NCBI RefSeq assembly: GCF_029210365.1
Contig: NZ_JARGES010000046.1
Coordinates: forward strand, 186,001 to 250,000
DNA: 64,000 nucleotides
Origin: Mesorhizobium sp. YIM 152430
Lineage (GTDB): Bacteria; Pseudomonadota; Alphaproteobacteria; Rhizobiales; Rhizobiaceae
Reading direction: 5' to 3'
The position numbers were made by a program, and so were the translations under genes. The notes under the pieces were generated by a model that was not told where the DNA came from, did not search any database, and saw only the letters and a program-made list of their open reading frames with translations. Every line of letters begins with the position of its first letter. The first letter of the stretch is position 1. Of the stretch, positions 35,879 through 44,053 are shown one piece after another.

Positions 35879-36115
35879 ATGGATTCCGCGTCAGATATTG
35901 ACAAAAACGGCGACTCAGGGGGCGAAGACGCCTTCAATGAGACGCTAAAGCGGATGCTACAGACGCCGCACAAGCAACATGGTAACCTAGCTCAAGAGCG
36001 AAGGGCTCCCAAGTCGTCCTCGTCTCGCAAGCGGACTAAAGAAAATGGCAGTATCAGCCCATCAAGCCGCCAAGACGTTAGCCGTCCTGAAGGATTGGAC
36101 GGTAACGAATCTTGA
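35879..36115 (+). CDS. Small acidic/basic protein upstream of the Panacea gene
   Basis: A 78-residue frame beginning MDSASDIDKNGDSGGEDAFN and containing ETLKRMLQTPHKQHGN, a pattern common in small proteins (short helix, then a TPxKxH-like motif). GGGAGCGGAG lies just before the ATG. The C-terminal 23 codons overlap the next gene out of frame, so the natural end may be different. It may be an accessory member of the passenger operon. Confidence 0.5.
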   Translation: MDSASDIDKNGDSGGEDAFNETLKRMLQTPHKQHGNLAQERRAPKSSSSRKRTKENGSISPSSRQDVSRPEGLDGNES

Positions 36116-36485
36116 GCTTCAGAAACTTCTCTACATCGCCCACATGGTTCATCTGGGCGAACATGGGGAGCCGCTGATTTCTGACAATTTTGAGGCTTGG
36201 GATTACGGACCGGTTGTTCCAGGGCTTTACCAACATCTAAAGGGGTTCGGCGCGGACCCTATCGGGAATGTTTTCCATAGTGTGCCTTCGATTAGCGAAG
36301 GTTCGCGCGAATTCGTGTCTCTTGTTGACACCGTAAAAAATACTCGCGGCTTTACGCCGGGGAGGCTTGTTTCAATTACGCATTGGCCAGAGGGTGCTTG
36401 GGCCGAATATTACAGGCCGGGCAACAAGGGCATTATAATACCGAACGAGAGCATCAAGAGCGAATATGACCGACGAGCAGCGTAA
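36045..36485 (+). CDS. Panacea-domain (DUF4065, SocA-like) protein, candidate antitoxin
   Basis: A 146-residue protein whose whole length matches the Panacea/DUF4065 domain. Blocks are VTNLELQKLLYIAHMVHLGE, FEAWDYGPVVPGLYQHLKGF and the late ITHWPEGAWAEYYRPGNKG. Panacea domains serve as antitoxins paired with many unrelated toxins, and SocA of Caulobacter is a proteolytic adaptor of the same family. The downstream membrane protein gene overlaps by 20 bp, as in such pairs. Codon use is less GC-rich than in the host genes around it. Confidence 0.8.
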   Translation: MAVSAHQAAKTLAVLKDWTVTNLELQKLLYIAHMVHLGEHGEPLISDNFEAWDYGPVVPGLYQHLKGFGADPIGNVFHSVPSISEGSREFVSLVDTVKNTRGFTPGRLVSITHWPEGAWAEYYRPGNKGIIIPNESIKSEYDRRAA

Positions 36486-36783
36486 GGGCATTTTTGGCTC
36501 TCATGTTGAGGTCACGGCTCTTGATGAGACTATAGCTAATCTCGAATCCAGACTGGAAGCTGAAAGGGATTCTCGGCTCCAAGAGCGGTTTGGCTGGGTT
36601 CTCGTTGCAGTCATCGTGTTCGATGTATGGGCGTTCCAGCACATGCATACGTGGACCGGTCCGCTGGTGATTGGGGTATTCCAGTTGCTCGGCCTGACGG
36701 TGCTGGCTAATCGACTTGGCATTGACGAAGTTCTACCCATAATCGACAAGATCATGTCCACCATCTCAAGGCGCGCAAGCTAG
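36466..36783 (+). CDS. Small membrane protein, candidate toxin of the Panacea pair
   Basis: A 105-residue protein: a charged N-terminal helix of about 45 residues (ANLESRLEAERDSRLQERFG), then two closely spaced hydrophobic helices (WVLVAVIVFDVWAF and GPLVIGVFQLLGLTVLA) and a short tail ending SRRAS. It starts inside the Panacea gene. Membrane-inserting toxins are one of the known partner types of Panacea antitoxins. Toxicity is inferred from gene arrangement only. Confidence 0.6.
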   Translation: MTDEQRKGIFGSHVEVTALDETIANLESRLEAERDSRLQERFGWVLVAVIVFDVWAFQHMHTWTGPLVIGVFQLLGLTVLANRLGIDEVLPIIDKIMSTISRRAS

Positions 36784-36825
36784 GCCTTCTTCCTGCGGCG
36801 GGCCATAATCTTGCGGGCCTTCTGC

Positions 36826-37827
36826 TTAGGCGTAACGGGCTTCACCAATCCGCCGATAGGTCAGGCGCTTGCCACCGATCATTGAGAGCAGATCGTCATG
36901 GCGTTCGGTGTCCGTCACCTTAAGCGCCGTGCGGCGGTTGTAGCGGAAATCGAACTCGGCAAGGTAGCGGTGCAGGTGCGCTTCGCCGCAATGCTGGTAG
37001 ACGCCGATCATGCCGCGCTTAAAGACCGAGAACACGCTTTCTATGGTGTTGGAGTGAATGACTTCCGCGCCTTCGTAGCGGACGTATTCGCCGCGTGCGT
37101 GGTTGGTGGTCTTGTGCGAGGCGTATTCCTCGCCAGTGCGTGTGTAGAGGCGCGACGAGTCGGTGTAGAGGGTTGAGGCGCGGTCGGCATTGCGAACCAG
37201 CACGTCGCGGACGGTCTCCTTCGTCGCGTCGTTGAGGTGGAACATGCGGGCCTTGCCGCCGCGCTCGACCAAACCGACGACAATGCGCTTCTGTGCTCCG
37301 CCTGCCTTGCCCGACTTGGTCGGATTGGCAATGCGGCCACGAGCCAGCTTGCGGGGTGTCTCGCGCTTGCCGATGTAAGTCTCGTCGGCTTCGATGGTCT
37401 TGCCTTCGCCGCCCATAGGGCCGGAGGACGCAACGTCTTCCTTCATCGCTTCGCGGATGCGGTGCGCCATGAACCAAGCGGTCTTGTAGGTGACGCCGAG
37501 CATACGGTGAAGCTGGTGAGCGGACATGCCTTTCTTGGACGAGGTCATAAGGAAGGTTGCAAGCAGCCACTTGTTCAGGGCGATCTTGGAGCGCTCGAAC
37601 ACGGTGCCAACGGTCACGGTGAACTGCTGGCGGCATTCCAAGCAGTTATAGAGGCCGGGACGGTGCGCCTTGCCCTTCATGGACGTGATGCGGGTCTGAT
37701 CGGAGTTAGCGCAATGCGGGCAGATCGGGCCATTCGGCCAGCGCTGCGCCTCAAGATGGATGCGGGCTGCGTCCTTGTCGGTGAAGATCGGGCTGTCGAG
37801 TTTCATGGCTAAGTTGCTCCGTTGCAT
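36826..37827 (-). CDS. IS1595-family transposase
   Basis: A 333-residue DDE-type transposase. The N-terminus has the zinc ribbon typical of the family (CPHCANSDQTRI and YNCLECRQQF), followed by an HTH-like segment (KKGMSAHQLHRMLGVTYKTA). The first catalytic Asp is in IEADETYIGKRE; the C-terminal region has FHLNDATKETV and HSNTIESVFSVFKRGMIGVY. The frame is complete with start at 37827 (an ATG at 37806 is an alternative), and it lies next to the right terminal repeat, so the element may be active. Confidence 0.93.
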   Translation of the reverse strand: MQRSNLAMKLDSPIFTDKDAARIHLEAQRWPNGPICPHCANSDQTRITSMKGKAHRPGLYNCLECRQQFTVTVGTVFERSKIALNKWLLATFLMTSSKKGMSAHQLHRMLGVTYKTAWFMAHRIREAMKEDVASSGPMGGEGKTIEADETYIGKRETPRKLARGRIANPTKSGKAGGAQKRIVVGLVERGGKARMFHLNDATKETVRDVLVRNADRASTLYTDSSRLYTRTGEEYASHKTTNHARGEYVRYEGAEVIHSNTIESVFSVFKRGMIGVYQHCGEAHLHRYLAEFDFRYNRRTALKVTDTERHDDLLSMIGGKRLTYRRIGEARYA

Positions 37828-37914
37828 CCTTCATAGCAAACGGCGCTTACTTTGTCACGTATATAATTAGGGGCTCGCCGGAGATCATCTCACATCAAAG
37901 TCGCGAGGGGATAA

Positions 37915-38382
37915 ATGGGGAGCGCTGAGGGCGTTTTCGCCGCGATGCGGCATGTTCATGAGGGCGGGGAGCCGTCTTTGGAGAATCTGGCGATGATCGC
38001 GGGGCGGTCGTTGCGGATGGTGCGGATGCGGGCCGAGGCGGAGGGCTGGAAGCCGGTGGCGGTCGGCAGCGTGGCCGAGCGGCGGCGGCGGATCGATACG
38101 CAATATGACCGGCTGATCGCCGAGATCGAGCGGCTGACGCTCGGAAGCGAAGAAGGGGAGGGACTGACCTTCGACAAGGCGCGCGTCGACACCATCATGG
38201 CGATGGTGCGGGCGCTGGAGAAAATCGGCGAAACCATGCGCTCCGACGAGGACGCAAAGGACAAGCAGATCAAAGACGATGCCGAACTTGCCGCCGCCCT
38301 CAAGCGGATCGACGAACGAATTCGAGAAATCGCCCGATATCACGCAGGACGGTTGGGCGCACCGGAACCTGACGGGGCGTGA
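37915..38382 (+). CDS. Candidate GTA small terminase (g1-like)
   Basis: A 155-residue protein with an N-terminal HTH-like region (LENLAMIAGRSLRMVRMRAE) and a long charged helical C-terminal part. Its position, directly before the large terminase in an RcGTA-ordered cluster, fits gp1, the small terminase of gene transfer agents. Sequence alone would not prove this. It starts about 45 bp after the IS1595 right end and overlaps the large terminase gene by about 100 bp. Confidence 0.7.
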   Translation: MGSAEGVFAAMRHVHEGGEPSLENLAMIAGRSLRMVRMRAEAEGWKPVAVGSVAERRRRIDTQYDRLIAEIERLTLGSEEGEGLTFDKARVDTIMAMVRALEKIGETMRSDEDAKDKQIKDDAELAAALKRIDERIREIARYHAGRLGAPEPDGA

Positions 38383-39625
38383 CGAGGCGCTGACGCGCGG
38401 TGAATGGGTACGCGACTGCCACGGCGCGCAATATCCGCCCGCAAGGACGAAGCCGACCTGGCTGGTGCTGGGCGGGCGCGGCGCGGGCAAGACGCGGCTC
38501 GGGACCGAATGGGTCAATGCGCTGGTGCGCGGATTGCCGCCTTTCAGTTGCGGAACCAGGCATGGCCGGATCGCGCTGATCGGCGAGACGCTGGGCGATG
38601 TGCGCGAGGTGATGATCGAGGGCGCTTCGGGCATCATCACGCAGGCACGGGGAAACCGTCCGCGCTACGAGGCGGGACGGCGCCGGCTGGTTTGGGATTG
38701 CGGCGCGGTCGCCCATGCGTTTTCGTCGGAAGACCCCGAAAGCCTGCGCGGGCCGCAATTCGATGCGGCCTGGTGCGACGAACTGGCCAAATGGCGTCAT
38801 CCGCAGGACTGTTTCGACATGCTGCAATTCGGATTGCGGCTGGGCGAGCGGCCGGCGCAGATCATCACCACGACGCCGCGGCCGATCCCGCTCATCAAGG
38901 CGCTGATGGCCGATACGGACGTGACCGTGACGCGGCTCAAGACGATGGACAACCGCGACAACCTGGCCGCCGGATTCATCGAGACGATCCGCAAGCGCTA
39001 TGCCGGATCGCGGCTCGAGCGGCAGGAACTCGACGGCGAACTGATCGAGGATCGCGACGATGCGCTGTGGTCGCGCGGGCAACTCGAGGCGGCGCGCCTC
39101 GATGGCCGGCCGGAGATGACGCGGATCGTGGTCGCGGTCGACCCGCCGGCGAGTTCGGGCAGGCAGGCGGACGCGTGCGGGATCGTCGTCGCGGGATTGT
39201 GCGCTGACGGACGGGCGGTGGTGCTGGAGGACGCGACGGTGCAGGGACTGAAGCCGCAGGGCTGGGCAGCAACGATCGTCGATGCCTATCACCGGCACGA
39301 GGCCGATTGCGTGGTCGCGGAGGTCAATCAGGGCGGCGACATGGTCGGCGCGGTGCTTTCCGCGGTCGATGCGAGCCTGCCGGTGAAGGCGGTCCACGCC
39401 TCGCGCGGCAAGTGGCTGCGGGCCGAGCCGGTGGCAGCGCTCTATCACCAGGGCAAGGTGGTCCATGCGCGCCGCTTTTCCGAACTGGAAGACGAAATGT
39501 GCGATTTCGGGCCTGCCGGCCTGTCGAACGGACGCTCGCCCGACCGACTCGACGCGCTCGTCTGGGCGCTGAACGAACTTCTTCTGGGGCGCGGACAGCA
39601 ACCGCGCATCCGCAAACTCACCTGA
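38279..39625 (+). CDS. GTA large terminase (g2)
   Basis: A 448-residue packaging motor subunit. The ATPase Walker A is LGGRGAGKT (residues 64-72), Walker B FDAAWCDELAKW, and the nuclease domain has VVAVDPPASSG, a metal-binding Asp pattern, and a late Asp in SPDRLDALVWAL. It moves DNA into the GTA head. The chosen ATG gives a 104-bp overlap with the TerS candidate; internal starts (for example near residue 40) are possible. GTA terminases package random host DNA. Confidence 0.92.
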   Translation: MPNLPPPSSGSTNEFEKSPDITQDGWAHRNLTGRDEALTRGEWVRDCHGAQYPPARTKPTWLVLGGRGAGKTRLGTEWVNALVRGLPPFSCGTRHGRIALIGETLGDVREVMIEGASGIITQARGNRPRYEAGRRRLVWDCGAVAHAFSSEDPESLRGPQFDAAWCDELAKWRHPQDCFDMLQFGLRLGERPAQIITTTPRPIPLIKALMADTDVTVTRLKTMDNRDNLAAGFIETIRKRYAGSRLERQELDGELIEDRDDALWSRGQLEAARLDGRPEMTRIVVAVDPPASSGRQADACGIVVAGLCADGRAVVLEDATVQGLKPQGWAATIVDAYHRHEADCVVAEVNQGGDMVGAVLSAVDASLPVKAVHASRGKWLRAEPVAALYHQGKVVHARRFSELEDEMCDFGPAGLSNGRSPDRLDALVWALNELLLGRGQQPRIRKLT

Positions 39626-39636
39626 AGGAATTGCCG

Positions 39637-40821
39637 ATGGGATGGAAATGGCCTTGGGCGAGACGCCCGGAGGACGATGGCACGCGGCTGGAAACCCGGT
39701 CCGCAAGCCTGTCGCCGGGCTTCGTCGCGCTGCACATGAATGGCGAGGCGGTGTGGACGCGCGGCGACTATGCAGCGCTCGCCCGCGAGGGCTTCATGCG
39801 CAATCCGGTGGTGCATCGCTCGGTGCGGATGATTTCGCAGGCGGCGGCGACGATCCCCTTTCTGCTCTATGAGGACGGCGAGGAACTGACCGAGCATCCG
39901 CTGCTCGACCTCGTCGCGCGGCCGAATGCGCGACAGTCGGGGCCGGCGTTTCTGGAGGGGCTCTACGGGCACCTGATGATGGCCGGCAACGCCTATGCCG
40001 AACTGGTCGAGACGCCGTCCGGCGCGCGCGAACTGCACCTCCTGCGGCCGGATCGGGTGACGGTTTCGGCCGACCGGTCGGGATGGCCGGTGGCACTGGA
40101 AGAGCGGCAGGGGGCGCTAACGCGGAAGGTGTCGCTCAGTCTTGGCGAGGGCGGCGGGGCGCATCATTTTGCGCTCTTCCATCCGCTCGACGACCATTAC
40201 GGCTTTCCGCCGTTGCAGGCCGCCTTGATGGCGCTCGACGTTCACAATGCGACGGGGCGCTGGAACAAGGCGCTGCTCGACAATTCGGCCCGTCCCTCCG
40301 GCGCACTCGTCTATGCGCCGAAGGAAGGCGGCAACCTGACCGACGACCAGTACGAGCGGCTGAAGGCGGAACTGGAGGAGGGCTATACGGGCGCGGTGCG
40401 GGCCGGGCGGCCGCTGCTTCTGGAAGGCGGGCTCGACTGGAAGGCAATGGGGCTGACGCCGCGCGACATGGATTTCATCGAGGCCAAGAACGCGGCGAGC
40501 CGCGACATCGCGCTCGCCTTCGGCATTCCGCCGATGATCCTCGGCATTCCCGGCGACAACACCTATGCGAACTACCAGGAGGCCAACCGCGCCTTCTACC
40601 GCCTGACGGTCCTGCCGCTGGTCGAGCGCATCGCGCAGGAACTCGGCGGCTGGCTGGCGCCGCGCTTCGGACGTCGCCTGAGGCTGCATTACGACGCTGA
40701 CCGGATCGAGGGGCTGGCGGCCGAGCGCGAGGCGCTTTGGGCGCGGGTCGGGGCGGCGGAATTCCTGACCGATGCGGAAAAGCGCGAGGCGGTGGGTTAC
40801 GGCCCGCGGCCGGTTGCGTGA
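39637..40821 (+). CDS. GTA portal protein (g3)
   Basis: A 394-residue HK97-type portal protein. Characteristic blocks are GFMRNPVVHRSVRMISQAAA, LEGLYGHLMMAGNAYAELVE, FHPLDDHYGFPPLQAALMAL and the C-terminal GIPPMILGIPGDNTYANYQE. It forms the 12-subunit ring where DNA enters the capsid. AAGGAA precedes ATG 39637; the frame is open upstream but inside the terminase gene. Confidence 0.93.
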   Translation: MGWKWPWARRPEDDGTRLETRSASLSPGFVALHMNGEAVWTRGDYAALAREGFMRNPVVHRSVRMISQAAATIPFLLYEDGEELTEHPLLDLVARPNARQSGPAFLEGLYGHLMMAGNAYAELVETPSGARELHLLRPDRVTVSADRSGWPVALEERQGALTRKVSLSLGEGGGAHHFALFHPLDDHYGFPPLQAALMALDVHNATGRWNKALLDNSARPSGALVYAPKEGGNLTDDQYERLKAELEEGYTGAVRAGRPLLLEGGLDWKAMGLTPRDMDFIEAKNAASRDIALAFGIPPMILGIPGDNTYANYQEANRAFYRLTVLPLVERIAQELGGWLAPRFGRRLRLHYDADRIEGLAAEREALWARVGAAEFLTDAEKREAVGYGPRPVA

Positions 40822-40831
40822 AGGAGGCGAC

Positions 40832-41164
40832 ATGAACATTGCGATGGAAACGGCCTGGCTCTGGCTGGCCAAACTTGCCGGCGCGATTGCCGGTTCGGCG
40901 ATCTCGGTCGCCTACATCCTGCCGCGCGGCCGGCGTGAGGCGGCGCTGCGGTTCACGGTCGGCGTCGTTTCGGGTCTGATCTTCGGCGGCGCAGCGGGAC
41001 TGAAGATCGCTTCCGAACTCGATGTCGGATCGGCGCTCGGCGCCTTCGAGATCATGCTGATGGGCTCGGCCGCCGCGAGCCTCAGCGCCTGGTGGGCGCT
41101 CGGCCTCGTGATGCGGCTCTTCGACAGGGCGGACGGAAAGATGGAGCGGGGCGACAAGGGATGA
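40832..41164 (+). CDS. GTA g3.5-like small membrane protein (DUF6107 type)
   Basis: A 110-residue protein with two to three hydrophobic helices (LAKLAGAIAGSAISVAYILP, FTVGVVSGLIFGGAAGLKIA, AASLSAWWALGLVMRLF). It sits between portal and protease genes, where RcGTA has orfg3.5; rhizobial versions are usually listed as DUF6107. Its role is unknown. An AAGGAGG site precedes ATG 40832, and its stop overlaps the protease start. Confidence 0.75.
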   Translation: MNIAMETAWLWLAKLAGAIAGSAISVAYILPRGRREAALRFTVGVVSGLIFGGAAGLKIASELDVGSALGAFEIMLMGSAAASLSAWWALGLVMRLFDRADGKMERGDKG

Positions 41165-41829
41165 ACATGGTGAAACTGGAGCGCAAGCTGGTCGACGTGG
41201 CGATCGACGGCGTGGACGAGGCGGGCGTGTTCGAAGGCTATGCGAGCCTGTTCGACCGGATCGACATGAGCCGTGACATCGTCGAGCGCGGGGCTTTTGC
41301 GAAGGCGCTTTCGAAGAAGGGGCCGGGCGGCATCCGGATGCTGTTCCAGCACGATCCGGCGCAGCCGATCGGCGCCTGGACGGCGGTTTCGGAAGACGAG
41401 TTCGGGCTGAAGGTGCGCGGGCGGCTCTCGGCGGGCTCGGCCAAGGGGCGCGAGGTGCGCGAACTGATCCGCGACGGCGCGCTGGACGGGCTGTCGATCG
41501 GCTTCAAGGTGGTGCGCGGGCACACCGATCCGAAGACCGGCATCCGCCATATCCGCGAGGCCGATCTGTGGGAAATCTCGGTCGTGACCTTTCCGATGCA
41601 GGACGGGGCGCGGATCGCCAAGGGCGCCGCGCTGCCGACGACACGCGAATTCGAGCGCTGGCTGACGCGGGACGCGCAGTTCACGCGCAAGGAGGCGAGG
41701 CATGTGGTGACGCATGGCTTCGCCAGTCTGAGGCGCGAGCGGGACGCCGCGCCGGACGCAGAGACGAGCCTGGCGGAGCGTATCCGCCGGGCGGCACGAT
41801 CCCTCAATCAAAGGACCATTCTTCGATGA
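41161..41829 (+). CDS. GTA prohead protease (g4)
   Basis: A 222-residue HK97-family prohead protease (peptidase S78-like). The core is FEGYASLFDRIDMSRDIVER, with the catalytic His in MLFQHDPAQPIG and the catalytic Ser in LDGLSIGFKVV. It trims the capsid protein during maturation. Start and stop overlap neighbours by 4 bp. Confidence 0.93.
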   Translation: MNMVKLERKLVDVAIDGVDEAGVFEGYASLFDRIDMSRDIVERGAFAKALSKKGPGGIRMLFQHDPAQPIGAWTAVSEDEFGLKVRGRLSAGSAKGREVRELIRDGALDGLSIGFKVVRGHTDPKTGIRHIREADLWEISVVTFPMQDGARIAKGAALPTTREFERWLTRDAQFTRKEARHVVTHGFASLRRERDAAPDAETSLAERIRRAARSLNQRTILR

Positions 41830-43061
41830 ACCATTCCATCGAGACCAAGGCGGCGACCGGCGAGATCGGCGATGCCTTCGACGATCTGATGACGACGTTC
41901 GGCGCGTTTCGCGAGGCCAATGACAGCCGGCTGTCGCAGATCGAAAAGCGCATGAGCGCCGACGTCATCACCACCGACAAGCTGGAGCGCCTCTCAGCCG
42001 CGCTCGACCGGCAGCAGCGCGCTCTGGACGAGATGAGCCTGAAGCGGGCACGACCGCATCTGGGCGGCGAACGCGGGGCGGCTGTCGCAATCGAGCACAA
42101 GCACGCTTTCGATACCTATGTCCGTGCCGGCGAGGACCGTTCGCTGCGCGACCTCGAACAGAAGGCGATGAACTACGGTTCGGGCCAGGACGGCGGCTAT
42201 CTCGTGCCCGACGAGATCGAGACGGCGATCGGTGCAAGGCTTCGTGAACTTTCGCCGATCCGCTCGATCGCGACGGTGCGGCAGGTTTCCGGTGCCGTCC
42301 TGAAGAAGCCCTTCGCCGTCGACGGTCCGGCGGTCGGTTGGGTCGGCGAGACGGCGGCGCGTCCGCAGACGGCCACGGCCGCGTTGCAGGAGTTGCAGTT
42401 CCCGACCATGGAACTCTACGCCATGCCGGCGGCAACGGCGGCATTGCTGGAAGATGCGGTCGTCGATCTCGGCGACTGGATCGCCGGCGAAGTGGAGATC
42501 GCCTTCGCCGAGCAGGAAGGTGCGGCCTTCGTCAATGGCGACGGCGTCAACAAGCCGCGCGGCTTCCTCGACTATGGCTCGGTGGCTGAAGGCGACTGGG
42601 CGTGGGGCAGCCTCGGCCATGTCGCGACCGGCGTCGACGGCGCGCTGCCGGCCGAGGACGCCTCGGACGTGCTGATCGACACGGTCTATGCGCTGAAGAG
42701 CGGCTATCGCCAGAATGCCAACTGGGTGATGAACCGCCGGACGCAGGCCGCGATCCGCAAGCTGAAGGATGCCGACGGAAACTATCTGTGGCAGCCGCCG
42801 GCGACCGCGGGTTCGCGCGCGATGCTGATGGGCTTTTCCGTCGTCGAGGCCGAGGACATGCCCGATATCGGCGCGGATGCGACGCCGATCGCCTTCGGCG
42901 ATTTCGGCCGCGGCTATCTGGTCGTCGACCGGGCGGGCGTGCGCGTGCTGCGCGACCCGTATTCCGCCAAGCCTTACGTGCTCTTCTACGTGACCAAGCG
43001 CGTTGGCGGCGGGGTGCAGGATTTCGACGCGATCAAGCTCCTGAAGTTCGGCACGGCGTAA
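41826..43061 (+). CDS. GTA major capsid protein (g5)
   Basis: A 411-residue HK97-fold capsid protein. The first 100 residues form a coiled-coil delta domain (FREANDSRLSQIEKRMSADV), which the protease removes; the mature part starts near the LEQKAMNYGSGQDGGYLVP region. The segments NWVMNRRTQAAIRKLKDADG and GFSVVEAEDMPDIGADATPI are typical. A strong hairpin with a T-run follows the gene. Confidence 0.95.
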   Translation: MNHSIETKAATGEIGDAFDDLMTTFGAFREANDSRLSQIEKRMSADVITTDKLERLSAALDRQQRALDEMSLKRARPHLGGERGAAVAIEHKHAFDTYVRAGEDRSLRDLEQKAMNYGSGQDGGYLVPDEIETAIGARLRELSPIRSIATVRQVSGAVLKKPFAVDGPAVGWVGETAARPQTATAALQELQFPTMELYAMPAATAALLEDAVVDLGDWIAGEVEIAFAEQEGAAFVNGDGVNKPRGFLDYGSVAEGDWAWGSLGHVATGVDGALPAEDASDVLIDTVYALKSGYRQNANWVMNRRTQAAIRKLKDADGNYLWQPPATAGSRAMLMGFSVVEAEDMPDIGADATPIAFGDFGRGYLVVDRAGVRVLRDPYSAKPYVLFYVTKRVGGGVQDFDAIKLLKFGTA

Positions 43062-43098
43062 AGGCAGGTCCTCTCCTGCCTGCCCGAATGACGTGCCC

Positions 43099-43130
43099 GG
43101 CCCCGGCAGCTACTGCCGGGGCCTTCTTTT
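43099..43130 (+). terminator. Intrinsic terminator/attenuator inside the GTA operon
   Basis: GGCCCCGGCAG (43099-43109) pairs perfectly with CTGCCGGGGCC (43113-43123), an 11-bp stem with a 3-nt loop, followed by TTCTTTT. It lies between the capsid gene and the adaptor gene on the sense strand. It would end most transcripts after the capsid gene, leaving lower expression of adaptor and tail genes. Confidence 0.85.
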
Positions 43131-43148
43131 CCAGAGACCGAGGTGGCG

Positions 43149-43721
43149 ATGACCGCATTTCGAACGACCGGCCCCGAGGGCGAGCCGGTGACGCTGGCCG
43201 AGGCCAAGGCGCATCTGCGCCTCCAGCACGACAGCGAGGACGAACTGGTGACGGGCCTGATCCGCGCCGCGCGCGAGGAGGTGGAGGCGGCGACCGGGCT
43301 GGCGTTGATGGCGCAGACCTGGCGAAAGGTGCTCGACGCGCTGCCGCGCGACCGAACCGTGCGCCTGACGCCGCATCCTGTGCGTGAAGTTCTGTCGGTG
43401 ACGGTTTTCGGCGAGGATGGCGAGGGATCGGTGGTCAATCCGGCGGGCTACGCCGTCGATGCGGTGTCGCGCCCGGCGCGTGTTCATTTTAAGACGCCAC
43501 TCGTGCCGACGGCGAGCCTGAACGGAATCGAGATCGACTTCGTGGCGGGGCATGGCGAAGCGGCGACCGATGTTCCCGACCTTTTGAAGCGCGCAATGCT
43601 GGTGCTGGTGGCGCACTGGTACGAATTTCGCGGCGTCCATGGCGCGAGCGACCAACCGGTCTCATACCCGGCCGGTTACGAGCGGCTGATCGCGCCGTTC
43701 AGGCGCAGGAGGATCGCGTGA
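43149..43721 (+). CDS. GTA head-tail connector (g6)
   Basis: A 190-residue HK97 gp6-like connector protein. The N-terminal TLAEAKAHLRLQHDSEDELV and VEAATGLALMAQTWRKVLD are typical of the family, as is the C-terminal VAHWYEFRG. It sits under the portal at the head-tail junction. ATG at 43149 has GAGG upstream; GTG at 43143 is an alternative. Confidence 0.9.
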   Translation: MTAFRTTGPEGEPVTLAEAKAHLRLQHDSEDELVTGLIRAAREEVEAATGLALMAQTWRKVLDALPRDRTVRLTPHPVREVLSVTVFGEDGEGSVVNPAGYAVDAVSRPARVHFKTPLVPTASLNGIEIDFVAGHGEAATDVPDLLKRAMLVLVAHWYEFRGVHGASDQPVSYPAGYERLIAPFRRRRIA

Positions 43722-44053
43722 TGGCGCAGTTCATCGATGCGGGAATGCTGCGGACGGAACTGATCGTGGAGGACGCGATCGAAAGCGGCGACGGGGCAGG
43801 CGGTGTCAGCCGCGAATGGATCGAGGTGGCGACGGTGTTCGCCCATGTCGAGCCGGTACGGGCGCGGATGCGCTACGGCGCGGACCAGCGTCAGGTCGAC
43901 ATCACGCATCGTATCACCCTTCGCCATCGCGGCGACATCTTCCGGCGGATGCGGTTTCGCCGCGGCGAGCGCGTCTTCGCCATCGAAACGATCTCCGATC
44001 CTGACGAGACGGCACGGTATCTCGTTTGCGAGACGCGGGAGGCGGGGCGATGA
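43721..44053 (+). CDS. GTA head-tail adaptor / head closure protein (g7)
   Basis: A 110-residue head closure protein of the SPP1 gp16-like family: DAGMLRTELIVEDAIESGDG, WIEVATVFAHVEPVRARMRY, then HRITLRHRGDIFRRMRFRRG. AGGAGG lies 8 bp before ATG 43721, which overlaps the g6 stop by one base. It seals the filled head and connects to the tail. Confidence 0.9.
   Translation: MAQFIDAGMLRTELIVEDAIESGDGAGGVSREWIEVATVFAHVEPVRARMRYGADQRQVDITHRITLRHRGDIFRRMRFRRGERVFAIETISDPDETARYLVCETREAGR

Larger units (their letters stand above)
35464..37871. mobile_element. Complete IS1595-family element with passenger genes
   Basis: Perfect 24-bp inverted repeats bound the unit at 35465-35488 and 37848-37871; each begins (read inward) CCTAATTATATACGTGACAA. 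Inside are a tRNA-like/tmRNA-like sequence, a small ORF, a Panacea-domain gene, a small membrane protein gene and the transposase. The 8 bp outside the left repeat (AAAATAAT) and outside the right repeat (GGCTCGCC) do not match, so there is no visible target duplication. That fits insertion next to another copy or later rearrangement. Confidence 0.85.

Noticed and set aside
34338-37914. Target-site duplication flanking the whole IS region
   Set aside because: The 8 bp outside the right repeat (GGCTCGCC) was not found at the left edge of the remnant or before the complete element.
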